Assembly (NCBI GenBank): GCA_944324425.1
Contig: CALUWE010000008.1
Location: 1 to 64,000 of the forward strand
Origin: Candidatus Gastranaerophilales bacterium
GTDB taxonomy: Bacteria > Cyanobacteriota > Vampirovibrionia > Gastranaerophilales > Gastranaerophilaceae
Length of the DNA stretch: 64,000 nt
Reading direction: 5' to 3'
Shown: positions 41,742 through 51,309 of the stretch, one piece after another
Layout of the letters: every line of letters begins with the position of its first letter
How positions within the stretch are numbered: the stretch's first letter is position 1
The notes under the pieces: generated by a model
Told to the model about the DNA's origin: nothing
Databases searched by the model: none
Seen by the model: the letters and a program-made list of their open reading frames with translations, nothing else
Position numbers and translations under genes: made by a program

Positions 41742-43535
41742 ATGACAAAAAAACAAATTAAAGTTATGGACACCTCATTTCGTGACGGTTTCCAATCTGT
41801 ATACGGCGCAAGGGTTTTTACAAAAGATTTCTTGCCTGCCTTAGAATCTGCGGTTGCAGCAGGTATCCGTCATTTTGAAGTTGGCGGCGGCGCAAGATTT
41901 CAATCTCCCATCTTTTATTGCAACGAAAATGCATTCGATATGATGGACACAATCAGAAAAACCGTTGGTGATGATATTAACCTTCAAACTTTAGCAAGAG
42001 GCGTTAACGTTGTCGGTCTTGATTCTCAACCGAAAGATATAATCAACCTTCATGCTAAAATGTTCAAAAAACATGGCATGACAACAATCAGAAACTTTGA
42101 CGCTCTAAATGATGTTAATAACTTGATTTATTCAGGTCAATGCATTGTTGATAACGGTTTAAACCACGAAGTTACAATCACAATGATGGAACTTCCGATT
42201 GGCTGCACAGGCGCTCATGATGTTGAATTTTATATAAGAGTTTTAAGAAGCATTTTAGATGCAGGCATTCCGTTTACATCACTGGCATTTAAAGATGCTT
42301 CAGGTACATCGGCTCCTAAAAAAGTTTATGAAACAATTAAAAGAACTCGTGAAATTTTAGGCGCAGATGCTCATATCAGATTCCACAGCCATGAAACTGC
42401 AGGCACAGGCTTACAAGCATATATTGCAGCGCTTGATGGCGGAGCTGACGGTATTGACCTTGCAATGAAACCTGTTTCAGGCGGAACAAGCCAACCTGAC
42501 ATTGTTTCAATGTGGCACGCTCTTAAAGGAACAGATTATGACCTTGGTATTGACGTTGAAAAAATCTTGGAAACTGAAGAAATCTTTAAAGATTGCATGA
42601 AAGATTACTTCCTGCCTCCCGAAGCAATGGCAGTTAACCCGATGATTATTTCATCACCGCTCCCCGGGGGTGCTTTGACCGCTAACACTCAAATGATGAG
42701 AGATAACGGCACAATGGACAGATTCCCCGAAGTTGTTGCAGCTATGAAAGAAGTTGTTGAAAAAGGCGGTTTTGCAACAAGCGTAACTCCTGTTTCACAA
42801 TTCTATTTCCAACAAGCATACTCAAACGTTATGTTTGGTAAATGGGCTAAAATTACTGAAGGCTACGGCAAAATGGTTCTTGGTTACTTTGGTAAAACAC
42901 CTTGCGAACCGGATAAAGAAATTATCGCAGAAGCCAGTAAACAATTAGAACTTGAACCTACAACAGAAACCGTTCTTGAAATTAATGAAAAAGACCCGAA
43001 TAAAGGTATTGCTCCTGCAACAAAAATGCTTGAAGATGCAGGATTGCCCGTTAATGATGAAAATATCTTTATTGCAGCAACCTGCAAAGAAAAAGGTATT
43101 TTATTCCTTCAAGGCAAAGGCCAAATCGGCGTTAGAAAAAATGCAGACGTTAAAAAAGAAACTTGCGATAGTGGCGAAAAACCGGAAGGCTACACAGTTT
43201 CTGTTAATAACAAAAAATATTCCGTTAGAATTGAAGGTCAAAAAGCCGTTGTTAACGGAAAATATTATGATATTACCGTTAAAGAAGGTGTTGAAGCTAA
43301 ACAAGGCGTAGCACCGTCTGAAGGTACACCTATTAAAGCCGCACTCCCCGGTGCTGTTCTTAAAATCAATGTTTCAGAAGGCGATTACATTGATGAAGGT
43401 GATGTACTTTTGGTTCTTGAAGCTATGAAAATGGAAACTGAAATCAAATCACCAAAATCAGGCACTGTTAAATCGGTTGAAGTTTCGGTAGGTGAACAGG
43501 TTAAAAACTCTCAAACATTGGTTGTAATCGGATAA
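41742..43535 (+). CDS. oadA: Oxaloacetate decarboxylase alpha subunit (carboxyltransferase plus biotin carrier)
   Basis: This 597-residue protein joins an N-terminal HMGL-like carboxyltransferase domain ([42 protein letters not shown] with metal His residues) to a conserved central domain. After an Ala/Glu-rich linker it ends in a biotinyl domain with the EAMKMET carrier lysine (about residue 564). It moves CO2 from oxaloacetate to biotin; OadB then releases it while pumping Na+. AAGGAG precedes the ATG. The next gene encodes OadB, 10 bases away. It could also act as a pyruvate-carboxylase B subunit, but the OadB partner makes the pump likely. Confidence 0.92.
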   Translation: MTKKQIKVMDTSFRDGFQSVYGARVFTKDFLPALESAVAAGIRHFEVGGGARFQSPIFYCNENAFDMMDTIRKTVGDDINLQTLARGVNVVGLDSQPKDIINLHAKMFKKHGMTTIRNFDALNDVNNLIYSGQCIVDNGLNHEVTITMMELPIGCTGAHDVEFYIRVLRSILDAGIPFTSLAFKDASGTSAPKKVYETIKRTREILGADAHIRFHSHETAGTGLQAYIAALDGGADGIDLAMKPVSGGTSQPDIVSMWHALKGTDYDLGIDVEKILETEEIFKDCMKDYFLPPEAMAVNPMIISSPLPGGALTANTQMMRDNGTMDRFPEVVAAMKEVVEKGGFATSVTPVSQFYFQQAYSNVMFGKWAKITEGYGKMVLGYFGKTPCEPDKEIIAEASKQLELEPTTETVLEINEKDPNKGIAPATKMLEDAGLPVNDENIFIAATCKEKGILFLQGKGQIGVRKNADVKKETCDSGEKPEGYTVSVNNKKYSVRIEGQKAVVNGKYYDITVKEGVEAKQGVAPSEGTPIKAALPGAVLKINVSEGDYIDEGDVLLVLEAMKMETEIKSPKSGTVKSVEVSVGEQVKNSQTLVVIG

Positions 43536-43545
43536 GGGGGCTTAT

Positions 43546-44718
43546 ATGAATTTTATAGAAAGTTTAAAAGCTCTTTGGCAATCAACAGGTGTTGCTAATA
43601 TGATACTTCCTGCAGACCCTCAATTGCATGGGTTTGAACAAATATTGCATCAATTCGGGCATCCTATTATGCTTGTTATTTGCTGCTTTTTACTCTGGCT
43701 TGGCATTAAAAAGCAATTTGAACCTCTGCTTTTGGTGCCGATTGCATTTGGCGGTTTATTATCAAACATTCCGCTGGCTGGAATTGCGGACCCCACAGGT
43801 TTTTTGGGAATTGTTTATGAAGCGGGTATTCATAAAGGTTTGTTTCCGTTAATAATCTTTATGGGCGTTGGCGCAATGACAGACTTCGGCCCATTGATTG
43901 CAAATCCTATTACTGCATTATTGGGCGGCGCTGCACAGTTTGGTATTTTTGGCGCATTGCTTTTAGCATTGTGTGTATTTGGTTTTACAATGCCTCAAGC
44001 TGCATCAATCGGTATTATTGGCGGTGCGGACGGTCCTACATCAATTTATGTTACAAGTAAATTAGCTCCTGAATTATTGGGTGCAATTGCAGTTGCTGCA
44101 TATTCTTATATGGCGCTTGTTCCTGTAATTCAGCCGCCGATTATGAAACTTTTAACAACGGAAGAAGAACGTAAAATTGAAATGGTTCAATTAAGAGAAG
44201 TTTCACAAAGAGAAAAAATTATTTTCCCGCTTGTGGTGCTTGGTCTTTGCATATTGTTCCTGCCGGATGCTTGTCCTCTTGTCGGCGCGTTTGGTTTTGG
44301 TAACTTGTGCAGAGAATGCGGTGTTGTTGAAAGATTATCAAAAACAATGCAAAACGAACTTATCAACATTGTAACCATTTTCCTTGGTTTGTCTGTTGGT
44401 TCAAAGTTATCTGCAAGCCAATTCTTAACCGTTCAAACATTATTCATTCTTATTTTGGGTATTGTTGCATTCGGTTTGGCAACAGCAATGGGTGTTATAT
44501 TCGGTAAGATTTTGAATAAATTCTCAAAAAATCCGATTAACCCTCTTATCGGTGCAGCAGGTGTTTCCGCTGTTCCTATGGCAGCAAGGGTTGCAAACAA
44601 AGTAGGTTTAGAAGCAAACAGCCAAAACTACTTATTGATGCATGCTATGGGTCCTAACGTATCAGGCGTTATCGGTTCAGCAGTTGCGGCAGGTATTTTG
44701 CTTTCAATGTGTAAATAA
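43546..44718 (+). CDS. oadB: Sodium-pumping decarboxylase beta subunit
   Basis: This 390-residue, multi-spanning membrane protein has family blocks [44 protein letters not shown] and [18 protein letters not shown]. The C-terminal block [23 protein letters not shown] is also conserved. It decarboxylates carboxybiotin on OadA and exports Na+. No gamma-subunit (OadG) gene follows; the gene ends at a strong terminator. Neither is OadG seen before birA, so a gamma subunit must lie elsewhere or be dispensable. Confidence 0.95.
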   Translation: MNFIESLKALWQSTGVANMILPADPQLHGFEQILHQFGHPIMLVICCFLLWLGIKKQFEPLLLVPIAFGGLLSNIPLAGIADPTGFLGIVYEAGIHKGLFPLIIFMGVGAMTDFGPLIANPITALLGGAAQFGIFGALLLALCVFGFTMPQAASIGIIGGADGPTSIYVTSKLAPELLGAIAVAAYSYMALVPVIQPPIMKLLTTEEERKIEMVQLREVSQREKIIFPLVVLGLCILFLPDACPLVGAFGFGNLCRECGVVERLSKTMQNELINIVTIFLGLSVGSKLSASQFLTVQTLFILILGIVAFGLATAMGVIFGKILNKFSKNPINPLIGAAGVSAVPMAARVANKVGLEANSQNYLLMHAMGPNVSGVIGSAVAAGILLSMCK

Positions 44719-44734
44719 GCAAAAAGTTAAATAT

Positions 44735-44763
44735 AAAAAAGCGGGTAATATACCCGCTTTTTT
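44735..44763 (+). terminator. Rho-independent terminator of birA-oadA-oadB
   Basis: The stem GCGGGTA/TACCCGC with loop ATA is flanked by A6 and T6 runs and sits 17 bases after the oadB stop. The symmetry also allows it to end the convergent 44778-45494 gene. Confidence 0.9.
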
Positions 44764-44777
44764 GTTGCTAAAAATAA

Positions 44778-45494
44778 TTAAAAAGAAGCATTTCTGTCAT
44801 ATGTTTCTACATTGTCATTAAAATCAAGGGTTTTGCCTGTTAAATAAATGTGGATTGTTTCTCTTATTTCATCTTCAGGGTATTCAAGAACCCTATCTTC
44901 TTTTAAATTGGAAAGTGCTCCCATATAATAATTAAAATCCAAATATTCTTCGGATAAAATTGAAGTTGCGGTTTTTGGGCTCATTTTATCAAAGTAAGGC
45001 CTGTTATCGTCTTGCATTAAAACTTGTAAAAATCTTAAATTCTCTTTTGCACTTTCTTTTTTCTGAGGCAGTCTTGAATGAATTTTATCAAGCTCTTCTA
45101 TTTCAAAACTCCCCATTATTTTGTCTTTTAAGGTTTGTTTTTCATTGTCTGATAAAATGCTGCCCGCACTTATAAGTTCTTGAACATCACTCATGGCGTA
45201 TTGCGCAGTTTTTTCATTTTGTTTTGGTGAATAAGAATTAAATTCATCTGTTGTTTTGAAAGTTAAGCTTATTAAATCGGCAAAATCTTGCCTTTTCTTG
45301 TTATCCATCGCAAAAATATAATCCCAGCCGGTTGGAATAGAGCGCATTTTTCTATCAACATTATAAAAATATTCCATTGTTTCTCTTGAATCTGCTTTTG
45401 GCGGTGTTTTATAGTATGCTGTTTCATTTTTTGAATAACTGTTAAAATAATTTCCGCCATTAAAGGATAAATTGCTAACCTTGTTTATTTTCAT
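44778..45494 (-). CDS. Unknown protein with N-terminal M-K-I...L-S-F-N-G-G tag
   Basis: The 238 residues begin MKINKVSNLSFNGGNYF, the clearest case in this window of a short tag shared with the ADP-ribosyltransferase and the PRTase-like protein. The rest is soluble, charged and mostly helical, with no domain I recognise. There is no Sec signal or membrane segment. AAGGA is 7 bases before ATG. A perfect HLR1-type repeat (45551-45568) lies about 57 bases upstream, so RpaB control is plausible. The tag could be a lineage-specific sorting or export signal; that is inference. Confidence 0.6.
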   Translation of the reverse strand: MKINKVSNLSFNGGNYFNSYSKNETAYYKTPPKADSRETMEYFYNVDRKMRSIPTGWDYIFAMDNKKRQDFADLISLTFKTTDEFNSYSPKQNEKTAQYAMSDVQELISAGSILSDNEKQTLKDKIMGSFEIEELDKIHSRLPQKKESAKENLRFLQVLMQDDNRPYFDKMSPKTATSILSEEYLDFNYYMGALSNLKEDRVLEYPEDEIRETIHIYLTGKTLDFNDNVETYDRNASF

Positions 45495-45550
45495 TTAATT
45501 TTCCTTTTTTGTAATTTTAATCTGCTGTATAATTTTTACTCTGCTTATTA

Positions 45551-45568
45551 TTTGTAAACAATTGTAAA
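45551..45568 (-). promoter_or_regulatory. HLR1-type RpaB site upstream of tagged gene
   Basis: On the minus strand the site reads TTTACAAT-TG-TTTACAAA. It fits the cyanobacterial HLR1 consensus, two KTTACAWW repeats separated by two bases, at every fixed position. It lies about 57 bases upstream of the 45494 start, near where the -35 region would be. AT-richness makes chance matches possible. Confidence 0.5.
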
Positions 45569-45673
45569 AATTTTATTAAAAAACTTGCCCCATGACGCAA
45601 AAATAGTTTTTGAGGGTTATTATAGATGATGTAAACTCCTCTATAAACTCCGTAATACTAATTCTATCCATCA

Positions 45674-45705
45674 CGGCTAATCTAAATAAGATTGCCGTTT
45701 TTTTT
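45674..45705 (+). terminator. Orphan Rho-independent terminator
   Basis: The stem CGGC-t-AATCT/AGATT-GCCG (one bulged T) with a 5-base loop is followed by eight T. It is oriented for plus-strand transcription although no plus-strand gene precedes it. Confidence 0.75.
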
Positions 45706-47551
45706 ATGCTTCATTTTTTAATATATCAAGAATTTCAGGATAGTTTTCCGCCATAATATTGAAGCCGTCTTTGCCTGAAATTCCTTTGTTCTTTTTATTA
45801 TTTAATTTACACAGTCCAAAATTTTGTGTGTTTTCAACGGTTATAAGATTTGTCGAATAGCCCTTATTTAACTGAATTTTGGTGCCGCCTAAAACTGCCA
45901 TTCCCCAAAGCCAAATATCATCTTGGGTCGGGATAATTTCCATAAATTTTTCATCGTCCAAAACCCTTTTATCCAAAGAATTTGGGGGATATAAAACGCC
46001 TCCGCAGCCTATTATTGTGTTAAAAAAGCTTGGAGTTTTATAGTTTTCTTCGTTCCAATAAAGAAAACTTTTATCTTTCGGTATAACCCTGTTTTCCTTA
46101 AGCTCAATATGCCAAATTCTGTTTGCTTGAATAGCTTTCGGGTTTTTAAGATATGAATTATAAAGAGTTTCAATTGTGTCTTTTTCATAGTAAATGTCAT
46201 CATCAAAAGTTATAATGATGTCGTTTTTATATTCCTTAAGTGCAGGAATAATTTTTTTATAAGATTTTGTATCGTTACAAAATTTAATCTGAAGTCCGAA
46301 ATCCTTCAATTTCAAAAGTTCACTTGGAAGGTCGTTTTCTTTGTTTGGGAATTGCTCAATGGCTAAATAAAGGTTTATTTCATCGGCCTTAACCGTTTGG
46401 TTCATAATTGTTTTAATTGTGGTTGCAACGGCATTAATTCTATCAGGAAAAGTTGTTAAAGATGCTATTAATTTAACATTTCTTTGTGTGCAATTTAAGC
46501 CGGATTCATTAATTGTTGGAGCCGAAACTTTTGATTTATATTTGACATTTAACCTTAAAAAAAGGAAATAAATTAAAACGTGAGAATCAATTTTGCTTAT
46601 TGAAAAAAGCCTTTTTAAAAATATTTTTATTAAGGTTAAATTGGTTTGTTTTATATAAAGAATTGGAATTAAATTAAACAAAAGAAAAAGTTCTTTTTTT
46701 GTTTTTATATTTTCTTTTATTTTTAAAATCGGAAAATTAAAAAGTTTTAATTCTTTCTTTTTTATAAAATATTCTTTTTTCGGGATAATTATATTATTTT
46801 TTACAATTGCTTGAACCGTTTCTTTTTGGTTGTCATAGCAATCTTGAATTTTTTTCTTTGTTTGCTTTCCTTTAACGGTAGAATTGCCGTCATTTACCAT
46901 ATAATAATAATTTGTGCCTGTTACCGTGGTTAATTTTTTACAATTTAAAAGAATGTAAAAAAGCGCTAAAATGTCTTCATAATAGACGCCTTCTTTGAAT
47001 TTAAACTCAAACGAATCTAAAAAGTCTTTTTTGTATATTTTGTTCCAAACGTATGATTGGTTAGGATATTTAACAAGGTTAAACATTTCGTTTTTGTCGG
47101 TTGTGCTCTTGTTTAAATCATAATTAACCCGCCACTTTTCAAATGTGCCGTGGTGCCTTACAATGCTTGCTGCCGCAATATCCGAATTTGTTTCTTTTAT
47201 TCTTTTATACAGCTTTTCATAAAAATCAAGGTCAATGTAATCATCTGAATCAACAAAGCCGATATATTCGCCTTTTGCAATTTTTAAACCCTTGTTTCTT
47301 GCGGCGCTTTGCCCCCTGTTTTCGGTTTTTATATAAATAACTCTGACGTCGCCCAAAAACTTTTCAAGTTTTTTGGATGTTTCATCATTAGAACCGTCAT
47401 TTATTATAATAATTTCAATTTCTTTTAATGTTTGATTGACAATGCTCTCCAAGCACCTTTCAATGTATTTTTCAACATTATAAACGGGGATTATAACAGA
47501 AACTTTTATTTCTTTTTTTCTGATTAATTTTTTGAAAGTTGTATTTTCCAT
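45704..47551 (-). CDS. Two-domain glycosyltransferase (GT2 plus second GT-A-like domain)
   Basis: Residues ~15-250 are a family 2 glycosyltransferase: VSVIIPVYNVEKYIERCLES, IIINDGSNDETSK, NRGQSAARNKGLKIAKGEYIGFVDSDDYID (DxD-type site). Residues ~360-615 form a second domain with LIASLTTFPDRINAVATTIK, IIITFDDDIYYEKDTIETL (a DDD metal site) and FNTIIGCGGVLYPP, as in short bacterial glycosyltransferases of capsule or LPS loci. The fused 615-residue protein probably adds two sugars in succession. It is transcribed alone from a start facing away from transketolase. Confidence 0.82.
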   Translation of the reverse strand: MENTTFKKLIRKKEIKVSVIIPVYNVEKYIERCLESIVNQTLKEIEIIIINDGSNDETSKKLEKFLGDVRVIYIKTENRGQSAARNKGLKIAKGEYIGFVDSDDYIDLDFYEKLYKRIKETNSDIAAASIVRHHGTFEKWRVNYDLNKSTTDKNEMFNLVKYPNQSYVWNKIYKKDFLDSFEFKFKEGVYYEDILALFYILLNCKKLTTVTGTNYYYMVNDGNSTVKGKQTKKKIQDCYDNQKETVQAIVKNNIIIPKKEYFIKKKELKLFNFPILKIKENIKTKKELFLLFNLIPILYIKQTNLTLIKIFLKRLFSISKIDSHVLIYFLFLRLNVKYKSKVSAPTINESGLNCTQRNVKLIASLTTFPDRINAVATTIKTIMNQTVKADEINLYLAIEQFPNKENDLPSELLKLKDFGLQIKFCNDTKSYKKIIPALKEYKNDIIITFDDDIYYEKDTIETLYNSYLKNPKAIQANRIWHIELKENRVIPKDKSFLYWNEENYKTPSFFNTIIGCGGVLYPPNSLDKRVLDDEKFMEIIPTQDDIWLWGMAVLGGTKIQLNKGYSTNLITVENTQNFGLCKLNNKKNKGISGKDGFNIMAENYPEILDILKNEA

Positions 47552-47665
47552 AAAAATTAAGATACCATAAATAACGAAATAATTAAATTCTGTTATTTTT
47601 CTTAAAACGATAAAGATTTTTTGCTTTTTAAGTGTTATAGTAGAAAAAGCTTATATGTAGGTTTT

Positions 47666-49666
47666 ATGAGGAATTTTAATTTAAAGATGAGAAAGATTGA
47701 TGAAAAAACGGTTAATGCAATGAGAGTTTTATCCGCCGATGCCATACAAAAGGCAAAGTCGGGACACCCCGGAATGCCCTTGGGAGCTTCGCCCATTGTT
47801 TTTTCTCTTTATGCTTATCATCTGAACTTTAATCCTAATAATCCTAAAATGCAGAATAGAGACAGATTTATACTGTCTGCAGGCCACGGCTCAATGCTTT
47901 TATATTCAATAAACCACCTTTTTGGTTATAATATTAAAATGTCTGATATAAAAAATTTCAGACAACTTAATTCAATAACTCCGGGGCACCCTGAATATAA
48001 ACAAACCCCTGGGGTTGAAGCTACAACAGGGCCTTTGGGCGCCGGAATTTCAATGGCTGTCGGTATGGCAATGGCTGAAGCGCATTTGGCTTCAATTTTT
48101 AACAAAGAAAATTATAAAGTTATAGATAATTATACGTACGTATTGGCAGGCGACGGATGTATGATGGAAGGTGTTTCTAACGAAGCCTTGTCTATGGCGG
48201 GCAGTTTAAAATTGAACAAGTTAATTGTTTTGTATGATTCCAACAACATTACAATTGAAGGCGCCACATCGCTTACTTTTAATGAAGACATAATTAAAAA
48301 AATGGAAGCTTTCGGGTTCTACACTCAAACCGTTGAAAACGGCAACGACATTGATGCAATTAATCAAGCGATTTTAAATGCAAAATCTCAAAAAGAAAAA
48401 CCTTCTTTCATAAAAATAAACACAACAATAGGCTACGGCTGCAAAAGTAAAGAAGGCACCGCAAAATGCCACGGTGAACCCTTGGGCGAAGACAATGTCT
48501 GCGATTTAAGAAAAAATTTAGGTTGGGAATACGACCCGTTTGTTATTCCCGATGATGTTTATGAAAATTGCGCGCAATTTTTAGACAATAAAATTAAAAA
48601 ACAGGAAGAATTTGAAAAATTAAAAAAAGAATACTTTGTTAAATTCCCTGAAATGAAAACATTGTGGGAAGAATATTTTAACCCGAATTATAAAAAACTT
48701 GTTGAAGATGAAACCATTTGGCAATTTGAAGATAAACCGAGCGCAACAAGAACTTCATCAGGCGAAATCTTATCTAAATTAAAAGATAAAGTTAAAAATT
48801 TATTCGGCGGCTCTGCTGACCTTGCGCCTTCAAATAAAACCGAAATGAAGGGGCTTGGCGATTTTTCTTCTGATAATTACAGAGGGCAAAACATTCATTT
48901 TGGCGTTCGTGAAATTGCAATGGCAGGAATTGCAAACGGGCTTTGTTTATACGGCGGAATGAAAGTTTTTGTTTCGACATTTTTTGTATTCAGTGATTAC
49001 CTAAAACCCATGGCAAGATTATCTGCCTTAATGCAGCTGCCTGTTACATACATTTTCACTCACGATTCAATCGGGGTTGGCGAAGACGGCCCGACCCATG
49101 AACCGATTGAGCACATTGCAATGTTTCGTTCAATGCCAAACTTTGTAACCTTCCGCCCTGCAGATTTCAAAGAAACTGCCGCTGCTTGGAAATATATTTT
49201 AACTCACCAAAAAACTCCCGTTGCGCTTATTTTATCAAGGCAAAATTTGCCGCAGTTAAAAAATACATCCGATAACGCGCTAAAGGGGGCATATATTGTT
49301 GAAAAAGAAACAAAAAAAGAACCCGATTTAATTATGATAGCAACAGGTTCCGAACTTAACCTTGCAATTAAAGCAAGAGAAGAACTCTTAAAAGAAAATA
49401 TTGACGCAAGAGTTGTTTCAATGCCTTCCATGGAACTTTTTGAAGAGCAAACCGAAGAATATAAAGAATCTGTGTTGCCTTCAAATAATAAAAAACGTCT
49501 TATAATAGAAGCCTTGAGTAAATTCGGCTGGGGCAGATATATGGGTTTTGAAGGAAAATCCGTTACAATGGATACTTTCGGAAAATCGGCTCCGGGGGAT
49601 GTCTTATTCAAAGAATTCGGCTTTACGGTTGAAAATATCGTAAAAACAGCTCATGAATTATTATAA
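47666..49666 (+). CDS. tkt: Transketolase
   Basis: This thiamine-diphosphate enzyme of the pentose phosphate pathway has AIQKAKSGHPGMPLGASPI, TPGHPEYKQTPGVEATTGPLGAG, the ThDP motif GDGCMMEGVSNEALSMAGSL, then FGVREIAMAGIANG, THDSIGVGEDGPTHEPIEHIA and PADFKETAAAWKYIL. I use the ATG at 47666. Another ATG at 47687 gives an equally normal N-terminus, and neither has a strong ribosome-binding site; a TTG at 47621 is unlikely. About 666 residues, full length. Confidence 0.95.
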   Translation: MRNFNLKMRKIDEKTVNAMRVLSADAIQKAKSGHPGMPLGASPIVFSLYAYHLNFNPNNPKMQNRDRFILSAGHGSMLLYSINHLFGYNIKMSDIKNFRQLNSITPGHPEYKQTPGVEATTGPLGAGISMAVGMAMAEAHLASIFNKENYKVIDNYTYVLAGDGCMMEGVSNEALSMAGSLKLNKLIVLYDSNNITIEGATSLTFNEDIIKKMEAFGFYTQTVENGNDIDAINQAILNAKSQKEKPSFIKINTTIGYGCKSKEGTAKCHGEPLGEDNVCDLRKNLGWEYDPFVIPDDVYENCAQFLDNKIKKQEEFEKLKKEYFVKFPEMKTLWEEYFNPNYKKLVEDETIWQFEDKPSATRTSSGEILSKLKDKVKNLFGGSADLAPSNKTEMKGLGDFSSDNYRGQNIHFGVREIAMAGIANGLCLYGGMKVFVSTFFVFSDYLKPMARLSALMQLPVTYIFTHDSIGVGEDGPTHEPIEHIAMFRSMPNFVTFRPADFKETAAAWKYILTHQKTPVALILSRQNLPQLKNTSDNALKGAYIVEKETKKEPDLIMIATGSELNLAIKAREELLKENIDARVVSMPSMELFEEQTEEYKESVLPSNNKKRLIIEALSKFGWGRYMGFEGKSVTMDTFGKSAPGDVLFKEFGFTVENIVKTAHELL

Positions 49667-49686
49667 AAATTTGATAAAATAAAAGA

Positions 49687-51309
49687 ATGGAGCAACTTCA
49701 AAAAGCAATTGAATTGTATGAAGAAAAAAGGTATGAAAGCGCCCTTTTTCTTTTGGATGATTTACTTGATAAAGAACCTGAAAATCATCCGGCTTTGCGA
49801 TATAAAGGGCTTGCGTGCATTGAAGTTAAGCAATATGAAAATGCGCTTGTATGCCTTGAAAAGGCATTTAAATTAAACCCAACCCCACAGTCTGAAGGGG
49901 AATTGGGTGTTTGTTATTATCTTTTAAAAAGATATGACATGGCCCAAATTCACTTAATTCAATCTGTTGTTGAACAATATAACGATTATTTTGCAAAAAC
50001 GCTGGAAAAAGCGCTTTTGTCCAAACACAATGATGATGCTATGCTTGGGCTGAAGCTTTTAATGCATGAAAATAACCCGAAAGACATTTATATTTTAAGG
50101 GATATAACCAATTTGGCGCAAAAATTGAAAAAGTTTGATATTGCAATAGAGTTTTTTGAAATTTTGCTTAAACTATGTCCGAATGATTATGTTGCTTGGA
50201 ATAACTACGGACTTGTTTTGGAAGAGTTGAACAGGTGGGACGAATCTTATGAATGTTATAAAAAGGCCTTAAGCCTTAAAGATTTCTTTTCTCCGAATTT
50301 TAATTTGGGAATAATGTCAAGAAAGCTTCATTTATTTGACGATTCTATCAAATATCTAAAAAAAGCTGTTTTGCAGAACCACGCTTCGCCCCAGCCAAAA
50401 TATTCTTTGGCCATGAGCTATTTAATGCTTAAGAATTTTGAAAAAGGCTATCCTCTATATGCTAATCATATGACAAAAATTATGCCTTTTTACTATAAAA
50501 ACGAATGGGACGGCACACCTCATCCCAATTCTTCTCTTTGTATTTTTGCAACCGGCGGCTTAGGGGATATGATTATGTTCGCCAGATATTTTGATTATTT
50601 GATGGGCAATTTTAAGAAAATATATCTGCTTCTTCCAAAAACCTTGCATTCGATAATCAAAGCAAATTACCCTTTTATAGAAGTTATTGATTCAGAGATT
50701 GTTTTTGAAGATTTTGATTATGCAACAACTCCAATGCATATACTTAAATTTTTCAATTTGGATTTTACCAGGTTTGTTCCGGGGCAAAAAGGGTATTTAG
50801 AAATCAGCGATGAACTTGTTAATAAATTCAGAGTGAAATTTTTTGATATAAATAAGCCCAAAATTGCTATAAACTGGCATGGAAACCGTGAAGGAACAAG
50901 AACGTTTTTTAATAGGTCTATGCCCATTTCAAAATTCGAACCGATTTTTGACAAATATAAAAATGAGGTTGTTTTTTATTCTGTTCAAAAGGACGAATCT
51001 CATAAAGAAATTCAAAACTATCCTTTTATAATTGATATGTACAATCAAATTAAAACCTTTGAAGACACTGCGGCAATTTTGAAAAATTGCGACCTTTTGA
51101 TTTCAATAGATTCATCCCCTGTTCATATGGCAGGTGCCTTAAATGTCCCCACTTTTGTTATGGTGCCGTATTCAAATGAGTGGCGCTGGTTTGTGGATGA
51201 TAAAAAATCAATTTGGTATAATTCAGTTGAAATTTTCAGACAAGATAATGAAGGCAATTGGGAATCCGTTATCGAGAAAATACTAAAAAAACTGGAAAAT
51301 AAAATTTAG
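49687..51309 (+). CDS. TPR protein with C-terminal GT9-like glycosyltransferase domain
   Basis: The first ~260 of 540 residues are tetratricopeptide repeats (for example YESALFLLDDLLDKEPENHPALRYKGL, YVAWNNYGLVLEELNRWDESYECYKKAL). The C-terminal half looks like a heptosyltransferase/GT9-type fold: FATGGLGDMIMFARYFDYL, KIYLLLPKTLHSII, PKIAINWHGNREGTRTFFNRSMP and LISIDSSPVHMAGALNVPTFVMVPYSNEWRW. It probably glycosylates an acceptor recognised by the TPR part. It follows tkt after 20 bases on the same strand. Confidence 0.78.
   Translation: MEQLQKAIELYEEKRYESALFLLDDLLDKEPENHPALRYKGLACIEVKQYENALVCLEKAFKLNPTPQSEGELGVCYYLLKRYDMAQIHLIQSVVEQYNDYFAKTLEKALLSKHNDDAMLGLKLLMHENNPKDIYILRDITNLAQKLKKFDIAIEFFEILLKLCPNDYVAWNNYGLVLEELNRWDESYECYKKALSLKDFFSPNFNLGIMSRKLHLFDDSIKYLKKAVLQNHASPQPKYSLAMSYLMLKNFEKGYPLYANHMTKIMPFYYKNEWDGTPHPNSSLCIFATGGLGDMIMFARYFDYLMGNFKKIYLLLPKTLHSIIKANYPFIEVIDSEIVFEDFDYATTPMHILKFFNLDFTRFVPGQKGYLEISDELVNKFRVKFFDINKPKIAINWHGNREGTRTFFNRSMPISKFEPIFDKYKNEVVFYSVQKDESHKEIQNYPFIIDMYNQIKTFEDTAAILKNCDLLISIDSSPVHMAGALNVPTFVMVPYSNEWRWFVDDKKSIWYNSVEIFRQDNEGNWESVIEKILKKLENKI

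Larger units (their letters stand above)
45540..45705 (+). ncRNA. Candidate small RNA with anti-Shine-Dalgarno loop and terminator
   Basis: No gene on the plus strand explains the terminator at 45674-45705. Upstream of it, TTATAG/CTATAA (about 45619-45625 with 45641-45646) forms a hairpin whose loop holds ACTCCT, and a second ACTCC follows at 45647-45651. Both could pair with GGAGT-type ribosome-binding sites. A TATAAT hexamer at 45528-45533 could set the start near 45540, though the -35 is poor. The layout recalls cyanobacterial Yfr1, which exposes ACUCCUCAC between hairpins, but this is resemblance over a few bases only. Confidence 0.4.
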
